This document shows positions 61,130 to 64,000 of a stretch of DNA of 64,000 nt, one piece after another (the first letter of the stretch is position 1; each line of letters begins with the position of its first letter). This stretch comes from Mesorhizobium koreense (lineage in GTDB: Bacteria > Pseudomonadota > Alphaproteobacteria > Rhizobiales > Rhizobiaceae), in contig NZ_CP134228.1 of assembly GCF_031656215.1 (NCBI RefSeq), positions 3,491,001-3,555,000 of the forward strand, written 5' to 3'. The notes beneath the pieces were generated by a model, which worked only from the letters and a program-made list of their open reading frames with translations, did not search any database and had not been told where the DNA came from. Position numbers and translations under genes: made by a program.

Positions 61130-62536
61130 ATGATCAAGCCCGTACACGTCATTGGCGGCGGTCTCGCCGGCTCGGAAGCCGCGTGGCAGGTCGCCGAGGC
61201 CGGCGTGCCGGTCGTGCTGCACGAGATGCGGCCCGTCCGCGGCACCGACGCCCACAAGACGGACGGGCTCGCCGAACTTGTCTGTTCCAATTCATTCCGC
61301 TCCGACGACGCCGGGACCAATGCGGTGGGGCTGCTGCATGCCGAGATGCGGCTCGCGGGCTCGCTCGTCATGGCTGCGGGCGACGTCCATCAGGTTCCAG
61401 CCGGCAGCGCGCTTGCCGTCGACCGTGACGGCTTCTCTTCCTTCGTCACGCAGAAGCTCGAAACACATCCGCTCATCGAAATCCGACGTGAGGAAATCGA
61501 CGGCATACCGCCCCGGGAATGGGATCAGGCGGTCATCGCCACCGGCCCGCTGACGGCTCCGGCGCTCGCCGATGCAATTGCGAAAGAAACCGGCGCAGGC
61601 GCGCTTGCCTTCTTCGATGCCATCGCGCCGATCATTCATTTCGACACGATCGACATGGATATTTGCTGGTTCCAGTCGCGCTACGACAAGGTCGGGCCGG
61701 GCGGCACCGGCAGGGACTACATCAATTGCCCCATGGACCGCGCACAATACGAGGCCTTCGTTCAGGCGCTCCTCGACGGGCAGAAGACCGAATTCAAGGA
61801 ATGGGAAGGCACGCCCTATTTCGACGGCTGCCTGCCGATCGAGGTGATGGCCGAGCGTGGGCCGGAAACGCTTCGTCACGGCCCGATGAAGCCGATGGGT
61901 CTCACCAACGCGCACAACCCGGCGGTAAAAGCCTATGCCGTGGTGCAGCTTCGCCAGGACAATGCGCTCGGCACCCTCTACAACATGGTTGGCTTCCAGA
62001 CCAAGCTGAAGCATGGCGAGCAAGTGCGTATCTTCCGCACGATATCCGGACTGGAGAATGCCGAATTCGCGCGGCTCGGCGGCCTGCACCGCAATACCTA
62101 CATCAATTCCCCCGCCCTGCTCGACGGCACGCTGCAACTGAAGTCGCGACCCGGCCTGCGCTTCGCCGGACAGATCACAGGCTGTGAGGGGTACGTCGAA
62201 TCCGCTGCGATCGGGCTGATCGCGGGCCGTTTCGCCGCCGCAGAACGGCTCGGCCGGCCGGTGAATGTGCCACCACCGACAACCGCGTTCGGCGCACTTC
62301 TCGGCCACATCACCGGTGGCCACATCCTTTCCGACGACGAGCCCGGAAAGCGCTCCTTCCAGCCGATGAATGTCAATTTCGGCCTGTTCCCGCACCTGGA
62401 GGCGCCACGCATCGAGGGCAAGCGGCTGCGCGGCAAGGAAAAGACAACCGCCAAAAAGCGCGCGATCACCGCGCGCGCGCTCACCGATTGCCGGGCATGG
62501 CTCGGCCTGCCTCTCGCGGTAGAGGCCGCCGAGTAG
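61130..62536 (+). CDS. trmFO: tRNA (uracil-54, C5)-methyltransferase TrmFO, folate/FAD-dependent
   Basis: 468 residues from ATG 61130. TrmFO makes 5-methyluridine at position 54 of tRNA with methylenetetrahydrofolate and FADH2. The N-terminal FAD motif is [26 protein letters not shown], the [15 protein letters not shown] segment with the important cysteine, [33 protein letters not shown] and YINSP are all TrmFO signatures. The C-terminal part has [16 protein letters not shown]. It follows the sRNA terminator and is convergent with the DUF4153 gene, with no intergenic space. Confidence 0.96.
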   Translation: MIKPVHVIGGGLAGSEAAWQVAEAGVPVVLHEMRPVRGTDAHKTDGLAELVCSNSFRSDDAGTNAVGLLHAEMRLAGSLVMAAGDVHQVPAGSALAVDRDGFSSFVTQKLETHPLIEIRREEIDGIPPREWDQAVIATGPLTAPALADAIAKETGAGALAFFDAIAPIIHFDTIDMDICWFQSRYDKVGPGGTGRDYINCPMDRAQYEAFVQALLDGQKTEFKEWEGTPYFDGCLPIEVMAERGPETLRHGPMKPMGLTNAHNPAVKAYAVVQLRQDNALGTLYNMVGFQTKLKHGEQVRIFRTISGLENAEFARLGGLHRNTYINSPALLDGTLQLKSRPGLRFAGQITGCEGYVESAAIGLIAGRFAAAERLGRPVNVPPPTTAFGALLGHITGGHILSDDEPGKRSFQPMNVNFGLFPHLEAPRIEGKRLRGKEKTTAKKRAITARALTDCRAWLGLPLAVEAAE

Positions 62537-64000
62537 CTACTTCCACTCGGCGCTATGCAGGAAAAGCGTGCCCGTCAGCGTGCGCAGGTTCAGTTCCGGC
62601 TTGAGGTCGCCATAGGCCGTTTCGGGCAGCATCATGATGGTGCGCCTGCCATCCGACAGTTTTAGCGGATGGGCTGCTTCATCACGCGAATCCACGAATT
62701 CGCGAAGCGCCGCGTCGTCGAATTTGAATATGGCCGCTTCGGAACCAATGGTCACCAATACCTCGCCTCCCTGCATCGCAAAGGTGAGCGTCGCACCGTC
62801 CGGCAGCTTCACCGGCGTCGGGGCGGACGGCTTGCCGAGGATGCGCAGGTTCGGGATGACGAGATCGAAGCCCTCGATCGGCATCGCTACCGGTTGATTG
62901 AAGGACTTGGAGAAATAGCGGTCGTTCAGGCCACGGCGCCAACTCCGGTCCAACCCGTAAGCGTCCGCAACTTCGTTGTAGAGCGTGTCCCCGGTCTTGG
63001 ACTTGCCGTTCGCATCGACCTTCGCGATGCTTTCCGGCGCGACACGACCGACCGCATCGTGGCGCTGGAGGAAGCTGAGCGCTGCGAGCGCCTGCCGGTT
63101 GCGGCCCTCATCGACCGGCTTTATCCGCACGGCTTCCCGAAAGCGCGCTTCCTGGCTACGGACGGAGGTCAGCACCTCGCCTTGCGGGCCGAAGCTGGCA
63201 AGAAAAAGCGCGATGGTCGGCAGGCCGGCGAGGATGCGGATATCGCTCCGCATCGACCTCGGAATTTGCAGGAGAAGCGTGACGGCAACTGTCACGCCGA
63301 AAAGTCCCAGTAGATAGCGCTCAGGCGTCAACCCGTAATCCCCTACCCTCAGCCACAGCGCATAGAAGAGCAGCACAAGCGGCACCGGCAGCACGAAGGG
63401 CCACAGCCTGAGGAACAGGCGTGTCGGCGCCCGTGCCGCGCTGAGGAACGGATGGATGACGATCAGCGCCGCGAAGATCGAGAGGCCGAAAGCAAGCACC
63501 AGCCAGCCGATCTGGCCGCGCGGCACGTCGCCGGTCAGCACGATCTTCAGTGCATAGGCATGCAACACCAGCGCGTAGATCAGGATCAGCGGTGCGGCGA
63601 CGTAATCGCCGAGCGCCTTCATGCCGAGCGCCATGAATTTTTTGGCATCCGCGCCCGGCTCATCATCGAGGTTGGCAGGAATCCGACCGAGGCCGAACAG
63701 AGGCGCTGCCAGCAGGCCGGTTACCGCCCAGACATGCTCATAGGCGTTGTGCGGCACGTCGATGCCGAACAGGTAGGTGAGGCTGGCGAGGATCGCCGAA
63801 ATGCCGCCCGCGAACAGGAACAGCGCCAGAAGCGAAACCAGCGCCGCGAAGGCGAAGCGCACCATGAAAAGCCAGAAGGCGCCGGCACTGCGACCGCCGA
63901 GCGCCGGCGCGACCAGCATCAATCCGCAAAGAGCGGCCGCGTAGGACCAATGCTCGACGCCCGAAAGATGATCCCACCAGCTTATGGCGAAAGCAGCAAG
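62537..64000 (-). CDS. DUF4153 domain membrane protein (partial, 5' end beyond the window)
   Basis: The minus-strand frame is open from the stop at 62537 to the right edge, giving at least 487 residues. The frame is also open upstream of a TTG codon at 63922, with hydrophobic residues, so the true start is outside. About eight or more membrane segments fill the first 270 visible residues, including FMVRFAFAALVSLLALFLFAGG and YELFGIDVPHN-like regions typical of DUF4153. The remaining 200 residues form a soluble domain with PVDEGRNRQALAALSFL and DGRRTIMMLPE. Function unknown; widespread in Rhizobiales. Confidence 0.85.
   Translation of the reverse strand, partial: LAAFAISWWDHLSGVEHWSYAAALCGLMLVAPALGGRSAGAFWLFMVRFAFAALVSLLALFLFAGGISAILASLTYLFGIDVPHNAYEHVWAVTGLLAAPLFGLGRIPANLDDEPGADAKKFMALGMKALGDYVAAPLILIYALVLHAYALKIVLTGDVPRGQIGWLVLAFGLSIFAALIVIHPFLSAARAPTRLFLRLWPFVLPVPLVLLFYALWLRVGDYGLTPERYLLGLFGVTVAVTLLLQIPRSMRSDIRILAGLPTIALFLASFGPQGEVLTSVRSQEARFREAVRIKPVDEGRNRQALAALSFLQRHDAVGRVAPESIAKVDANGKSKTGDTLYNEVADAYGLDRSWRRGLNDRYFSKSFNQPVAMPIEGFDLVIPNLRILGKPSAPTPVKLPDGATLTFAMQGGEVLVTIGSEAAIFKFDDAALREFVDSRDEAAHPLKLSDGRRTIMMLPETAYGDLKPELNLRTLTGTLFLHSAEWK

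Noticed and set aside
1-64000. CRISPR arrays, insertion sequences and rRNA genes
   Set aside because: No regularly spaced repeats, transposase genes or rRNA sequences were recognised in the window.

Overview
The window looks like a high-GC alphaproteobacterial chromosome, most likely Rhizobiales (Phyllobacteriaceae/Mesorhizobium-like). The right end (about 58.8-64 kb) is core genome: trigger factor (tig), a CCA-encoding tRNA-Leu(UAG), a DUF1127 mini-protein followed by three stem-loops with CCUCCUCCC loops (the rhizobial ar14/cuckoo sRNA type), trmFO and a DUF4153 membrane protein that runs off the edge. Everything to the left (1-58.8 kb) is accessory catabolic and transport DNA with many local regulators. 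It ends in a decayed LysR fragment and a radC fragment.

Layout from left to right. (A) 0.4-2 kb: a TetR regulator with an ICMT-like membrane methyltransferase and a MAPEG protein. (B) 2-5.4 kb: aapJ-aapQ-aapM amino-acid importer genes without the ATPase gene aapP. (C) 6-12.7 kb: two class III aminotransferases, an APC permease, an AraC regulator and a class I/II aminotransferase, which together look like amine/amino-acid use. (D) 12.8-23.9 kb: aromatic catabolism, with an operon of VOC dioxygenase, FAH hydrolase, FAD hydroxylase and aldehyde dehydrogenase, IclR and LysR regulators, a benzoylformate-decarboxylase-like enzyme and a self-sufficient P450-reductase-ferredoxin fusion.

(E) 24.2-33.8 kb: a tightly packed minus-strand operon of a HutC-type regulator, FGGY sugar kinase, BtpA/SgcQ-like TIM barrel, SDR, three-part sugar ABC importer, a catalytically complete indole-3-glycerol-phosphate synthase (TrpC), a BenE-like transporter and a LysR regulator. 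(F) 34-37.9 kb, same strand and just upstream: an AraC regulator and three genes linked by ATGA overlaps, namely a stand-alone PheRS-type B3/B4 domain, a PrnB-family (heme-dependent aromatic oxygenase) protein and a kynureninase-like PLP enzyme. E and F together are the best candidates for an undescribed system, probably concerned with tryptophan, kynurenine or anthranilate derivatives.

(G) 38.2-40.8 kb: a squalene-cyclase-fold protein, an APH-type kinase and an AlpA-like HTH protein. (H) 41-54.4 kb: two complete peptide/nickel-family ABC importers facing away from each other around an XRE-cupin regulator, the second ending in an M24 aminopeptidase P. (I) 54.8-58.8 kb: a DHA2 efflux pump with a divergent MerR regulator and a clear 19-bp-spacer MerR-type promoter, a DUF2200 protein, a GyrI-like protein and gene remnants.

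Start codons were moved from the longest reading frame wherever Shine-Dalgarno sites or family alignment supported it. All functions are inferred by reading the sequence; no database search was run.
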